From positions 1,550,001 to 1,614,000 of the forward strand of contig JAAVLQ010000001.1 of the NCBI GenBank assembly GCA_012103075.1: a stretch of DNA of 64,000 nucleotides, in the 5' to 3' direction. The stretch's first letter is position 1. Every line of letters starts with the position of its first letter. This document shows positions 29,841-40,943 of this stretch, piece by piece. The DNA is from Brucella cytisi. GTDB taxonomy: Bacteria; Pseudomonadota; Alphaproteobacteria; Rhizobiales; Rhizobiaceae. A program made the translations under genes and the position numbers. The notes under the pieces are model-generated. The model was not told where the DNA came from. It worked only from the letters and a program-made list of their open reading frames with translations, and searched no databases.

Positions 29841-31721
29841 ATGAGCGAAATCGGGGACAGTTCCAACGCGCGCGAACAGAGCGAATATGTGCAGCGCAAT
29901 CGCACGGAAGGCTATGTCATCCAATGCGATGGCGAGAGTGCCATCGTCTCAGCGCTATCAGGCCCCTCTTCGGCAGCATCTGACGATTATTGGGCCGTAG
30001 GCCAGCTTATATCCATTCAGGCAGGCGACAATCGCGTCGTGGGACTCATCCGGCGCGTGCTTGTTCCCGGTGATGTCTGGATACGCGGCGGTGACAACAC
30101 GCTCCATGTCCATGTCGAGTTTCTGGGTGAAGTTCGCGTGCAACCGACCGGGCAGACCACTTTCAACGGCGGTATTTCGCAGTTTCCCCATCCCGGCGCT
30201 ATTGCTCACCGTATCCGCGCCACCGACCTTGCCGCCATTTATGCGCAAACAGGTCACAGCAGCGTTTCAATCGGTACACTCACGCAGGACGCAACCGTTC
30301 CGACTTACATATCGGTCGATGATCTTATCTCCCGACATTTCGCTATCGTCGGCACAACGGGCGTCGGCAAATCGAGCGCAGTCATCCTGCTGCTACGCCG
30401 GATCGTCGCCGAAAAGCCCAATCTGCGTGTGCTCATTCTTGATCCACACAATGAGTTCGCGAGCGCATTTCCCGATCTGGCCGTGGCGGTCGATCAGACG
30501 AATATCGAACTGCCATTCTGGATGCTGCGGCTGGATGAATTTGCAGATGTGATCTTTCGCGGGCGCGCGCCGGACCCGATGGAACTCGATATATTGCGTG
30601 ATCTGGTTCAGCTAGCCCGCGAAAAATGCAGGGCACAGAACTGTCAGCCGCGAAAACATTGCGACGGCAGCTTGCCGACCGCCAGAGCGTCAGCGCCGAC
30701 ACTCCCATCGCCTACCGTCTGCTTGACCTGATAGCCCTCATCGATGAGCGTATGGGTCTCCTCGACAGCAAGGCGGAACGTCCCTATCTGCGCAGCCTCA
30801 AAGCTCGGCTTGAATCGATCTCTGCCGATCCCCGCTTCCGTTTCATGTTCGCTGTAACTGGCGGCTCGGAAACAATGCGACAGGCCATTGGCCGGATTTT
30901 TCGCATCCCGCTGAACGGAAAACCCATCTGCACATTCCAGCTTGCAGGCTTACCATCCGAGGTTGTCAACGCTGTTGCTTCCGTCTTGTGCAGACTGGCA
31001 TTCGATATCGCCCTTTCAAGTGAGGGCAGCCTACAGACACTGGTAATCTGCGAGGAAGCCCACCGCTATATTCCAACCGACCGCGACGCCGGGTTCTGGC
31101 CGACAAGGCAGGCAATATCCCGAATTGCCAAAGAAGGTCGAAAATACGGTTCCTATCTCGGAGTTATAAGCCAGCGCCCCGGCGAGCTTGATCCAACGAT
31201 CCTCTCACAGTGCAATTCGATTTTTTGCGATGCGGCTCGGTAATGAACGTGATCAGGAAATCATCAAAGGTGCCATTCGCGGCGGCGCACAGAGCATGGC
31301 AGGCTTCCTGTCATCCATCGCCAACCGCGAAGCGATAGCCTTCGGCGAAGCCTTCTCAACACCGATGCGTCTCACATTCGAAACCATCCCACCTCATCAG
31401 CTTCCCGGACGCAGCAGAAGCGAGAGCGCTCTTTCCAGCTGGCGCAACGACGAAAAGATATCCCTCGACCGTATCGTTGAAAAATTACGTGCTTTTGAGA
31501 ACAGTTCACAGACGGAACCGGTGGACCAACTCGGAGACGAGGATAATCTGTGGGGCAGCCCAGTCTCCACCAGTCGCCGTGATCAAGCGCCTACCGACGA
31601 AGCTTACCATCGCTCATCTTCTTCGCCGAGGCCACAAACATCACTCAGTCTCGACACAAAACAGAGTATTGAGAAGATGGGCGAACTGGTGCGCAGCTTT
31701 CGCAAGGATCGCGAGCGCTAG
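29841..31721 (+). CDS. HerA-like ATPase with HAS-barrel (DUF87; two frame breaks)
   Basis: About 627 residues of the HerA/FtsK superfamily. The N-terminal HAS barrel (QLISIQAGDNRVVGLIRRVLVPGDVW) precedes the ATPase: TYISVDDLISRHFAIVGTTGVGKSS (Walker A, about residue 175), VLILDPHNEF (Walker B-like) and, after frame changes near 30625 and 31220, LVICEEAHRYIP, ISRIAKEGRKYG and SYLGVISQRPGELDPTILSQC. The start used is the ATG of MSEIGDSSNAR; an in-frame start upstream is possible. HerA proteins translocate DNA in end-resection with NurA, or serve in defence systems. No nuclease, Sir2 or DUF4297 partner lies beside it. Confidence 0.82.
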
Positions 31722-31758
31722 ATAGTGTAGCGAATCCGAAAATCCTATCAGCCTGAAG

Positions 31759-32549
31759 CTAGGCGCAGACGCGGTTACGGCCCATATTCTTCGCGGCATA
31801 GAGCATCTTGTCAGCGCGACGATAGAGATCTTTCGAGGTCTCGCGCCGATCCCATATCGCAAGACCGATACTGACGGTAACGCCAAGCTTTTCATCGCCA
31901 AGATCGATTTCGAGCGTCGATATGGCCTTGCGAATACGATTAGCAAGCTTGATCATCAATTCCGCGTTCATGTTCGGCGCAAGGACTGCGAACTCCTCGC
32001 CACCAAGCCGGGCGACAACATCATGATACCGTGTATAGTCCTTGAGACACCGCGCCACCTCCTGCAGCACGACATCGCCAATGTCATGTCCGTAGGTATC
32101 GTTCACGGCCTTAAAGTGATCGAGATCGATAATCATCAGTCCGACAGGCCGCTGTATACGGTCGAACTGGACCAGATATTCCTTTAGCGCCTCGTCGAAA
32201 TAGCGCCGGTTCTGCATACCGGTCAGGCTGTCCGTCAGCGCGGCATGTTCGAGGGTCTGCGACCGTTCGGAAAGATCCTGCGTGATGACCTGCAGTTTGC
32301 CGTGGTCCAGCGCATCGGTGCGAATTTGGGGATAGATCAGGAACAACCCGCAAGCGATTGTCGCAATCAGCACCCAGATTGTGACGTGGTTCAGTTGGTC
32401 GAGTCTCGAAACCAGCTCATAGGCGTTTGCATCAAGAGGCAATGTCTGCAATTGTCCGATGTCGACACGAGCTTGATAAAGCAACAGCCCGATACCGAAC
32501 ATCAAAACAATCAGAATAAAAATGCCCGTTCCGATTTATGAAACCGCAT
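31759..32549 (-). CDS. GGDEF diguanylate cyclase with N-terminal membrane segments (frame break)
   Basis: About 263 residues. Two hydrophobic segments (ILIVLMFGIGLLLYQ and VTIWVLIATIACGLFLIYP) flank a short periplasmic loop, followed by a coiled linker and the GGDEF domain: DSLTGMQNRRYFDEAL, GLMIIDLDHFKAVNDTYGHDIGD and the active-site loop RLGGEEFAVLAP (about residue 175), with VSIGLAI and YAAKNMGRN. The GGEEF form is compatible with c-di-GMP synthesis. No RxxD inhibitory site is visible five residues before GGEEF. A frame change at a five-T run near the start (about 32520, minus strand) separates the ATG of MRFHKSERAF from the rest. Confidence 0.85.
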
Positions 32550-32590
32550 AGCCCGCGCCCACCTCTCCTGTTTCAGAGAGTGCCAGCGAG

Positions 32591-33516
32591 TTATTTCGTT
32601 GTCGTTAATTGAGCGAAGGCATCATCGGAATTTGCGTGCGTGCACCAGCGATCATCAAGCTGATTTCGAAACCGGGTCGACTGACGCTTTGCATATTGCC
32701 GGGTGGCGATAACCGAACGTTCAATGGCTTCTTCCCGCGACATCGAGCCTTGCAAAAATGCCGTGATTTCACGCACACCGATGGCCTTCATTGCCGGCAA
32801 TGCCGGGTCGAGATCAAGCACCAGCAATGCCTTCACTTCGTCAATCGCACCATTGTCCCACATCAGGGCAAACCGCCGGTCAATACGTTCTGAAAGCCAT
32901 GTCCGGTCCGGCAGCAAGACGATCTTGCGGGCGCTATCATCGTCTACCAGTGCCTGCCCTTTCGTCTGTTGCCACGCAAGAAGCGACTTTCCGGTGCCCT
33001 CAAAACCTCCATCGCCCGAACGATGCGCTGGCCGTCGAAGGGTCGAAGGGTTGCGGCCATATCCGGGTCACGTTCGCTCAGAAGCCGGTGAAGAAGTTCC
33101 GGACCGTCCGTCTCCATACGTCCTCGCCAATAGGCGCGAACATCACCCGGCACCTCTGGCATCTGCGACAGTCCACCGAGAAGCGCTCTGAAATAAAGCC
33201 CCGTCCCGCCAACAAAGATCGGGGTCCTGTGCTTCATGGCAGGTTGCGTTAGCAGGGCAGCTACATCATCCAGCCATCGTCCGGTCGAATAGGACGTCGA
33301 TGGCGCGACATGTCCATAGAGATGATGTTCTGCCGCAGCGAGATCCGCTTTGTTCGGCCGCGCAGTCAGAAGGTCAAGAACATCGTAAACCTGCATGGAA
33401 TCAGTGTTCACGATGAAACCGCCGGTCTCATGAGCCATGCGAATGGCAAGTGCCGACTTGCCGCTGGCCGTCGGGCCAGCTATCAGGATTGCATTCGTGA
33501 TCGCACCCTCATTCAT
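32591..33516 (-). CDS. miaA: tRNA dimethylallyltransferase (frame break)
   Basis: Adds the dimethylallyl group of DMAPP to A37 of tRNAs reading UNN codons. About 308 residues. The start ATG reads [24 protein letters not shown], containing the P-loop; then [21 protein letters not shown] (catalytic Asp and substrate site), [38 protein letters not shown] and the C-terminal [13 protein letters not shown] with [14 protein letters not shown] missing base near 32996 splits it between LRA and [13 protein letters not shown]. The gene is divergent from serB, 17 bases apart. Confidence 0.9.
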
Positions 33517-33533
33517 CGTCGGAATTGCTCTCC

Positions 33534-34433
33534 ATGTCCCAACAGGTTTCTCTCGTCGCCACTTTGATTGCCAATCCGGCCAAGGCCTCGCTTGCATCAG
33601 CGCTTGGGATTAAAGCCTCAGCGGCAGTGAATGCAACTGGACTCTATTGGCTGGCCGACAACATTGCCTGCGACATTGCGCTTCCATCGGGGATCAGCAG
33701 CGAAGAAGCCGAAACCCTGCTGCGCCATTCGCTTGAGGGCGCGCCGGTCGACGTGGTGGTGCAGGAACAGGAGCACCGACGCAAGAAAATTCTGATTGCC
33801 GACATGGATTCCACGATGATCCAGCAAGAGTGCATCGATGAACTGGCAGAGGAAGCCGGGCTGCGCGAGCATGTGGCTGCAATCACCGCGCGCGCCATGA
33901 ACGGCGAGATCGCTTTCGAACCAGCCTTGCGCGAGCGGGTCGCCTTGTTGAAAGGTCTGCCGCTCAACGTAATCGACAAGGTCATTTCAACCCGCATTAC
34001 ACTGATGCCCGGCGGGCCGGAACTCGTGCGCACCATGCGTAAACATGGCGCTTACACGGCGCTTGTGTCTGGTGGCTTCACCTCATTCACCCAGCGTATC
34101 GCCGAAATGATCGGCTTCAACGAAGAACGTGCGAACAGGCTGATCGACGATGGCTTGCATCTGACCGGCCTTGTCACAGAACCAATTCTGGGCCGGGAAG
34201 CCAAGGTCGAGAAACTCGTGGAAATTGCCGATCGTCTTGGCCTCACACCGGATGACGCAATTGCGGTGGGTGATGGAGCGAACGATCTCGGCATGATCCA
34301 GCTTGCAGGCACCGGCGTCGCACTCCACGCAAAGCCGACCGTAGCTGCGCAGGCCAGAATGCGGGTTGACCATGGCGACCTGACCGCTCTCCTCTATATT
34401 CAGGGCTATCGAAAGACGGACTTCGTTCAATGA
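33534..34433 (+). CDS. serB: Phosphoserine phosphatase
   Basis: Last step of serine synthesis. Length 299 residues, uninterrupted; the ATG of [11 protein letters not shown] is chosen over an upstream TTG. An N-terminal regulatory part (about residues 1-75) precedes the HAD domain: nucleophile motif [35 protein letters not shown] and [15 protein letters not shown] (motif II Ser), the motif III Lys around GREAKVEKL, and motif [15 protein letters not shown]. It overlaps the following GNAT gene by four bases (ATGA). Confidence 0.95.
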   Translation: MSQQVSLVATLIANPAKASLASALGIKASAAVNATGLYWLADNIACDIALPSGISSEEAETLLRHSLEGAPVDVVVQEQEHRRKKILIADMDSTMIQQECIDELAEEAGLREHVAAITARAMNGEIAFEPALRERVALLKGLPLNVIDKVISTRITLMPGGPELVRTMRKHGAYTALVSGGFTSFTQRIAEMIGFNEERANRLIDDGLHLTGLVTEPILGREAKVEKLVEIADRLGLTPDDAIAVGDGANDLGMIQLAGTGVALHAKPTVAAQARMRVDHGDLTALLYIQGYRKTDFVQ

Positions 34434-34970
34434 TCATGCTAGAAACGCCACGCCTCATCATCCGGAACTGGGAAGATCGCGACCGCGACCTGTTCCATGT
34501 CATCAATTCCGATGAAGAAGTCATGCGTTTCTTTCCCTTTCGCAGAAATCGCTCGCAATCGGATGAACTGTTCGACCACCTCCGGAAGATGATTTCTGAA
34601 ACGGGTCTCGGTTTCTATGCGCTGGAAGAAAAGAAGAAGGTCAGTGCATCGGTTTCGCCGGTCTCGCCCGCACTGACCTTGAACCTTATTTACCGGATGG
34701 CACCGTTGAAATCGGCTGGCGGCTGGCCACGCCTTTTGGGGCAAAGGCTATGTGACCGAAGCGGGCAAAGCGCTGATCGAATATGCTTTCGGCACCCTTG
34801 GCCTCACCGAAGTGGTTTCCTTCGCCGTCCATAATAATGAGCGGTCTACAGCCGTCATGCGCCGCATCGGCATGATCCGCGATCCGTCGAGCGATTTCGA
34901 CCATCCCCGCGTGCCGGATGAAACTCCGCATTTGAAGCTTCATTCGGTCTACCGCATTCAAGCAGCCTGA
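34430..34970 (+). CDS. GNAT-family N-acetyltransferase, RimJ-like (frame break)
   Basis: About 180 residues. It starts [37 protein letters not shown], the standard start of the RimJ/RimL subfamily. After a frame change in the region 34640-34660 it continues GFAGLARTDLEPYLPDGTVEIGWRLATPFWGKGYVTEAGKALIEYAF, with the acetyl-CoA-binding pattern (R/Q)xxGxG/A represented by WGKGYVTEA, and VVSFAVHNNERSTAVMRRIGM. The acceptor is unknown. It is coupled to serB by a four-base overlap, and its 3' end overlaps the convergent flavoprotein gene by 13 bases. Confidence 0.82.
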
Positions 34971-36133
34971 CCGGCTACCCAGCCCGAAGACCATGCCCAC
35001 TGGAAATTATAGCCGCCGAGCCAGCCGGTAACATCGACGACTTCGCCGATGAAAAACAGGCCGGAAACGGATTTGGCTTCCATGGTCTTGGAGTCGAGAT
35101 CGCGCGTATCGACCCCTCAAGCGTAACCTCCGCCGTACGATAGCCTTCCGAACCGGCGGGCTTGATGCGCCAGTCGTTTATCGCGGCCTCGACACGGAGA
35201 AACATCTTGTCCGACATATCCGCCAGATGACCGGTCGCACCAATTTCCTCGGCTATGGTTTGCGCAAGTTTCCTCGGAAGATAAAGCGCCAGTGCGGTCT
35301 GCAATGCCTGCTTGCCGTTCTGTTTGCGCTGCTCACGCAGGGCTTCGAAAATGTCCGTCTCCGGTAGCATCGCAATGCGGATTTCATCTCCTTCACGCCA
35401 GTAGGAAGAAATCTGCAGGATCGAAGGGCCACTGATACCGCGATGTGTAAAAGCATCGCTTCGACAAATTTCGTTTTGCCGCAGGAGACAACGGCATCGA
35501 CGGCAACACCGGCCAGCGGTTTCAGCCGCTCGAGTGTGTTGGGTTCAAACGTCAATGGCACCAGTGCCGGTCGTGTTTCGACAATCCGCAATCCAAATTG
35601 TGTCGCGATATCGTAGCCGAAGCTTGTAGCTCCCATCTTCGGGATAGATTTCCCGCCACAGGCCACGACAAGTGATCGACAGCTAACAGGTCCATCCGTT
35701 AGCTGAAGCGTAAAACCATGTGCGGATTTTTCGACCGAACTGACACTGCAACCAAGCTTTAGTCGCGCACCATGGCGCTTCATTTCCCCAGCAACATTTC
35801 AATTATCTGCAACGCCGAGCCATCACAGAAGAGCTGCCCGAGTGTCTTCTCGTGATAGGCGATCCGATGACGTTCCACGAGCGCAATGAAGTCGCGCTGC
35901 GTGTAGCGGCTCATAGCAGAGATACAAAAATGCGGGTTCTGCGAGAGATAATTTTTCGGACTTGCATGAAGATTGGTGAAATTGCAGCGACCACCGCCCG
36001 ATATGCGGATTTTCTCACCGGCTGCCTTTGCGTGATCCACGACCAGCACGGAACGCCCGCGTTTGGCCGCCTCGATGGCACACATCATGCCTGCCGCGCC
36101 AGCGCCTATGACCACAATATCGACTGTTTCCAA
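34958..36133 (-). CDS. HI0933/YhiN-family FAD-dependent oxidoreductase (frame breaks)
   Basis: Flavoprotein of about 390 residues. METVDIVVIGAGAAGMMCAIEAAKRG is the Rossmann start; SGGGRCNFTN is diagnostic for the HI0933 (aminoacetone oxidase-like) family. CRSLVVACGGKSIPKMGATSFGYDIATQFG follows. The C-terminal part ends VTGWLGGYNFQWAWSSGWVAGQAA, the canonical last FAD-contact segment. Breaks lie near 35783, 35440-35380 and 35110. Physiological role is not defined for the family; FAD binding is confident. Confidence 0.83.
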
Positions 36134-36274
36134 CTCACCCTACTCCGAATGGCGCCGGTCCATAGCATACCGGAGGCGAATGAAACAGAAGGCTCTGCCA
36201 TTTCGAACGACAAATAAGGGAGTGCTCGAATCTCTTTCTACGGTTCTGGCGCCAAGTGATTCAAACCGCAAAAC

Positions 36275-36309
36275 AAAACGGCATTGCAGATTTCCCTGCA
36301 ATGCCGCTT
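36275..36309 (-). terminator. Terminator of the Do protease gene
   Basis: CGGCATTGCAG / CTGCAATGCCG, an 11-bp perfect stem with a six-base loop, followed by TTTTGTTTTG on the minus strand, 23 bases after the protease stop. Confidence 0.85.
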
Positions 36310-36331
36310 CAGCAGTACATTCAATTGAGGA

Positions 36332-37892
36332 TCAATTGATCCGGACAGTCACGAAACGCAGTTCCCCGAACGAGAAGCCAGCATCATAAGTGCATTCTTG
36401 CGTCCTTCGCGGCGCAGCGCATCAATGCGCTTCTTCACGTCTTCTGGCGTCTTCACGTTCACCTGCCCGATATCGACGATAACATCGCCGGTTTCGATAC
36501 GCTTCTCTCCAGCAGCTGAACCGGGGAGAGACGTAAAGAACAGCAACACCTTCTACATCTTCGGCAATGCCAAATTCTCCGCGAACATCGTCATTCAGCT
36601 CGCTGAGCTTCATTCCAAGAACGCTCGGGGTAGCGTCACTTCTTCTGTTCTTTTTGACGTATCCGGCGTTTCCACACCTTCATCACCGCCCTCGCCCTCG
36701 GGTAGCGGAGCCTGATCTTCCGTCGCAGCTTCGGTGCTCTTGTCATCCTCGACCAGACGTCCGAGCTTGACCTTCACCGTCTTTTCCTCACCCTGACGAA
36801 CGACGACAATCTCGACTTCCTTGCCAACCGGGGTTTCTGCAACCAGTCGCGGCAGATCGCGGGCGGTATCGACCGGCTTGCCTTCGTAGCGGATCACGAC
36901 ATCTCCGGCTTCAATGGCCTTGTTGTCGACGCCGGAATTTTCGATCAACCCGGCAATCAGCGCGCCCTTGGCTTCCTTCAGTCCAAGGCTCTGAGCGATA
37001 TCCTCGGTAACAGGCTGGATACGCACACCAAGCCAGCCACGGCGAACTTCACCGAACTCCTTGAGCTGGTCGATAACACCCACAGCCATTTCCGCAGGGA
37101 TGGCAAAGCCGATACCGATAGAGCCGCCCGAGGGCGAGATGATTGCAGTGTTGATACCGATCACCTTGCCATCCATATCGAACAGCGGCCCACCGGAATT
37201 GCCACGGTTGATGGCCGCATCAGTCTGGATGAAGTCATCATAGGGACCGGAATTGATATCTCGCTTGCGGGCCGAAATAATGCCCGCAGTCACCGTTCCA
37301 CCGAGACCGAACGGGTTGCCAATTGCGAGGACCCAGTCGCCGATACGCGCCTTTTCCGAATTACCGAACTCGACGGCCTTCAGCTTGTGCTTGGACGGAT
37401 CCACCTTGAGGATCGCCAGATCGGTCTTGATGTCCTTTCCGACCAGTTCCGCTTTCAGCTTGGACCCATCATTGAAATTGACTTCGATCTCATCCGCATC
37501 GGCGATAACGTGATTGTTCGTTACGATGAAGCCCTTTTCGGCATCGATGACGAAGCCGGAACCCAGCGACTGGACCTTGCGTGATTCATCGCCCTGCGCG
37601 CCGCCCTTGTCACCGAAGAAGTCCTTGAAATATTCTCGGAACGGAGAGCCTTCCGGCACCTGCGGCATCGGAACCGCACCGTCACCTTCGCCATCTTCCT
37701 TGACGGTCTGTGAGGTCGAGATGTTCACCACTGCATCTAGCAGCCCTTCGGCCAGATCGGCAACAGAAGCCGGCCCCTGAGCCGCGATTGCCGGAGGTGT
37801 TCCTACCGAAAGAGTGCCAGCGACGGTCATCGCCCCAATGCCACGGTTGCGAAAAGGGTGCGAGCAAATCCCGCCTTTGGTGCAATTACCAT
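36332..37892 (-). CDS. Do-family periplasmic serine protease, DegP/MucD-like (four frame breaks)
   Basis: Envelope protease/chaperone of about 520 residues. The ATG (MVIAPKAGFARTLFATVALG) gives a signal peptide interrupted by a missing G near 37842. The trypsin-like domain has all three catalytic residues: VTNNHVIADADEI (His), KTDLAILKVDP (Asp) and INRGNSGGPLFDMDG (Ser). PDZ1 includes RRGWLGVRIQPVTEDIAQSLGL. After an acidic linker rich in Glu and Pro, PDZ2 reads LGMKLSELNDDVRGEFGI, then SAAGEKRIETGDVIVDIGQ. Other breaks are near 36620, 36540 and 36360; the last would give an end ELRFVTVRIN. It lies upstream of DUF2065 and hflKC in the same orientation order hflK-hflC-DUF2065-protease. Confidence 0.9.
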
Positions 37893-38027
37893 GAAGCCCT
37901 GCTCCGTTCCTGTCTGCTTGCAGTCGTTTGATTAGCGATAGATGTACTAAGGCTTGATCGCTGCAAAATACGGCCTGTTTACGGCCCCGCATAGACTACA
38001 GACAATAAATAACAGAAGGAAAGCGGC

Positions 38028-38213
38028 TTATCCCCTGACAAGCCAAACAATGCCGACGCCGATTGCGAGCGCTGCAATCCCGGCAATGCGCAACATGTTC
38101 TCCGGCGTCTCACTCGCTTCACGAGCAAGCTTCTTCGCCAAGGAAGGAAAGCCGCCGTAGAGCAGCCCTTCGAGAACGAAGAGAAGACCTACGGCGGCTA
38201 GAAAATCGCTCAT
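38028..38213 (-). CDS. DUF2065 (YjeT-like) small membrane protein
   Basis: A 61-residue inner-membrane protein with two hydrophobic segments (DFLAAVGLLFVLEGLLYGGFP and MLRIAGIAALAIGVGIVWLV). The conserved FVLEGLLY and a P..M/LR.IG pattern fit DUF2065/YjeT. In many bacteria it lies beside hflC, as here (18 bases after it). Function unknown; a role with the HflKC complex is suggested by conserved context. Confidence 0.85.
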   Translation of the reverse strand: MSDFLAAVGLLFVLEGLLYGGFPSLAKKLAREASETPENMLRIAGIAALAIGVGIVWLVRG

Positions 38214-38231
38214 GAGCGTTTGACCCGGTTG

Positions 38232-39134
38232 TTACTGGGCAGGCGTTGCCAGCTTGCCGCCAGCATCGCGGAAGAACTTGAAGAACTCCGAGTCCGGCGA
38301 GAGAACCAGCGTTGTATCCGGGGTCTCAAGGGCTTCACGATAAGCAGACATCGAGCGGTAGAAGGCGAAGAAACCGGGATCCTTGCCTGCAGAGCCTGCG
38401 AAGATCTCGCTGCGCTGCGCATCGCCTTCACCACGAAGGATTTCCGATTCCTTGCGTGCTTCAGCAATCGTTTCGACGACCTGACGATCCGCGACAGCAC
38501 GGATGCGCTGGGCAGCTTCACGGCCACGGGCACGCAGACGCTCTGCTTCTGCAAGACGCTCTGCCTTCATGCGGTCATAGGTCTGCTGTGAGACTTCAGC
38601 CGTCAGATCGGTACGACGGATACGCACATCGGCGATGGTCAAGCCAAGCGACGTCGCATCGGGACGAAGCTGGTCACGCACTTCGCGCATCATGTCGCCA
38701 CGCTCTTCCGAAAGTGCCGCTTCAAATCCGCGCTGGCCGTAAACGCTACGCAATGCAGCATCAAGACGAGTACGAAGACGCTGCTCGGCAAGCAGCGTGC
38801 TGCCCGAAACGGTTTCACGGAACTTGCGCGCATCGGTAATGCGATAAACGAGGAACGCGTCGACGTCATAGAACTTGCCGCCCGAAACCTGAACGCGGAT
38901 ATCGTCCAGATCGAAGCGCAGCAGGCGATCATCGATCAACTGCACAGTATCTGCATCAAGGAAGCCAAAAGGTAGTTTGAAGTAGATGCCCGGTTCAGTC
39001 TTCACATCAACGATCTGACCGAAGCGAAGCACGATAGCCTGCTGACGCTCGGATACGATGAACGTGGCGGAGTAGATCAGGAAAGCGATGACGGCGATAA
39101 TGCCGCCAATGATTGGGAGCCTGTTCTGAGCCAT
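38232..39134 (-). CDS. hflC: HflC protease-modulator subunit
   Basis: SPFH-domain protein of 300 residues, uninterrupted, which with HflK forms a membrane complex that restrains FtsH. An N-terminal membrane anchor (PIIGGIIAVIAFLIYSATFIV) precedes the SPFH core ERQQAIVLRFGQIVDVKTEPGIYFKLPF, LRFDLDDIRVQVSGGKFYDVDAFLVYRI and VRIRRTDLTAEVSQQTYDRMKAER. A coiled coil rich in Ala/Glu/Arg and the C-terminal SEFFKFFRDAGGK follow. The ATG overlaps the hflK stop by one base (TAATG). Confidence 0.94.
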   Translation of the reverse strand: MAQNRLPIIGGIIAVIAFLIYSATFIVSERQQAIVLRFGQIVDVKTEPGIYFKLPFGFLDADTVQLIDDRLLRFDLDDIRVQVSGGKFYDVDAFLVYRITDARKFRETVSGSTLLAEQRLRTRLDAALRSVYGQRGFEAALSEERGDMMREVRDQLRPDATSLGLTIADVRIRRTDLTAEVSQQTYDRMKAERLAEAERLRARGREAAQRIRAVADRQVVETIAEARKESEILRGEGDAQRSEIFAGSAGKDPGFFAFYRSMSAYREALETPDTTLVLSPDSEFFKFFRDAGGKLATPAQ

Positions 39135-40284
39135 TACTGGTTACCTCCGCTCGGGGTCGTCGTGGTCGCATTCACGCACGGGCGTGGCTGCTGGCGCATG
39201 AGTTCGTTCAGCGGCAGATAAGGCACGACATCCTTTCCGGGTTCGACAATGACTTTCTTGGTGCTCTTCAGCACCTGTTCCATGGTTTCGAGGAACAGAC
39301 GGTTACGCGTCACTTCCGGCGCCTTCTGGTATTCACCCAGAACGGGCTGAAACGCTGCGCCTCACCTTCCGCGTCCTGAACGACACGGTTCTTGTAAGCG
39401 GCTGCTTCTTCGCGAAGCTGGGCTGCTTCACCACGAGCCTGACCGAGCTTCTGGTTCGAATACTGGTTCGATTCTTCCACGAAACGGTCTTCATCCTGTT
39501 CGGCACGCTGCACTTCATCGAAGGCATCAGCCACTTCACGCGGCGGTGCTGCATCTTCGATGGAAACGGCATTGATCTGGATACCCGTTTTGTAGGTATC
39601 GAGCGTCTGCTGAACAATATCGCGAACACTGGATGCGATTGCCGAACGGTTGTCGCGGAAAACGTCCTGAGCCGGTCGACGGCCAACGATTTCACGGATC
39701 GCGCTTTCAGAAACCTGCTGCACCATCGCATCCGGATTATCGACGTTAAACAGATAGGCCTGCGGATCGGAAACGCGATACAAAACCGAGAACTGAACGT
39801 TGACGATGTTCTGGTCGCCCGTCAGCATCAGGCCCTGCGTCGCACTTCGGTTGCCCTGCCCACCGATATTGATCTGCTTTTCGACGATCTGCGCCTTTTC
39901 ATAGGTTTCAATCGGCCACCAATGGAAATGCAGTCCCGGTTCGGACACTTCTTCCTTCGGCTTGCCGAAGCGCAATTCGACGGCAAGTTCGTCCGGCTGC
40001 ACGGTATAGACGGACTGGAAGAGCCAGAAGCCGACAACTGCCGCGCCAATAAGGAAAAAGAACGCCGCGATTGCTGCCGCCGTTGCCACCACCACCGGGG
40101 AAGACCTGCTTCAGACGATCTTGTCCTTTGCGCAGAATATCTTCGAGATCAGGTGGTGTGTTCTGGCCGCCGCCACGTGGGGCCTTTGGCCCTTGTCCCC
40201 AAGGACCGCCATTATTGTTGTTATTGTTATTATCGCCGCCGCCACCCCATGGGCCGCCGCCACCATTCTGATTACTCGGGGCAT
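39134..40284 (-). CDS. hflK: HflK protease-modulator subunit (three frame breaks)
   Basis: About 383 residues. The N-terminal tail is rich in Gly and Asn (GGGGPWGGGG, then a run of seven Asn) with PPDLEDILRKGQDRLKQVFPGG, typical of HflK. Then come a membrane anchor (FFFLIGAAVVGFWLFQSVYTV), the SPFH core QPDELAVELRFGKPKEEVSEPGLHFHWWPIETYEK, and a coiled coil. The C-terminus reads FLETMEQVLKSTKKVIV and PYLPLNELMRQQ. Breaks lie right after the start codon (about 40275), near 40062 and near 39349. The ATG at the annotated start is preceded by GAGGTGAGG. Confidence 0.9.
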
Positions 40285-40410
40285 CCTCACCTCTCGTCCG
40301 GGCGACGGGAAAGCGAGCTGCCCACTCCCGTCATCAACTAATGTTTCCGTTTTATAGGCATCGGGAGGTCCGCTTTCAACGCGAAGACGACAAAATTCGT
40401 GAACTATGCT

Positions 40411-40935
40411 TTACACAGCACGTTTTTCGTACACAAAATAGCGCGTTGGGTGACTATCCTTGTCACCAGCGGGCACATCCTCCTGCGAAACGACGCGCCA
40501 GATTTGGAGATCGATTTCTGGAAAATGCGTATCTCCATCGATCTCGGCCAGCACGCGGGTCAGGTGAATACGGTCCGCGAGAGGCAAAGTTTGCGCATAA
40601 ATTTCCCCGCCGCCTATGACGCAAACCTCTCCGACACCCGGGTCAGCGGCCAGTTTTTGTCCGAGCGCAATTGCCTCTTCGAGAGAACCGGTAGCACTTG
40701 CACCTTCAGCCTGAAATCCGTTGTCCCTCGTCACGACAATATTGGGCCGTCCCGGCAAGGGGCGCCCAATAGATTCCCATGTCCGCCGCCCCATGATAAC
40801 CGGCTTGCCGAGCGTCAGGGCCTTGAAGCGTTTGAGATCGGTTGAGAGCCGCCACGGCATATCATTGTCGCGCCCAATGACGCCGTTTTCGGCGGCAGCA
40901 ACAATGATCGAAACAATCGGTTCTTGTACGGACAT
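40411..40935 (-). CDS. folA: Dihydrofolate reductase
   Basis: NADPH-dependent reduction of dihydrofolate, regenerating the cofactor used up by ThyA. Length 174 residues, uninterrupted. Motifs: VSIIVAAAENGVIGRDNDMPWRLSTDLKRFKALTLGKPVIMGRRTWESIG, containing the substrate-binding Asp/Glu region and the NADPH loop, PGRPNIVVTRD, and VIGGGEIYAQTLPLADRIHLT. It follows thyA by eight bases on the same strand, the common thyA-folA operon. Confidence 0.95.
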   Translation of the reverse strand: MSVQEPIVSIIVAAAENGVIGRDNDMPWRLSTDLKRFKALTLGKPVIMGRRTWESIGRPLPGRPNIVVTRDNGFQAEGASATGSLEEAIALGQKLAADPGVGEVCVIGGGEIYAQTLPLADRIHLTRVLAEIDGDTHFPEIDLQIWRVVSQEDVPAGDKDSHPTRYFVYEKRAV

Positions 40936-40943
40936 GGAATGCC

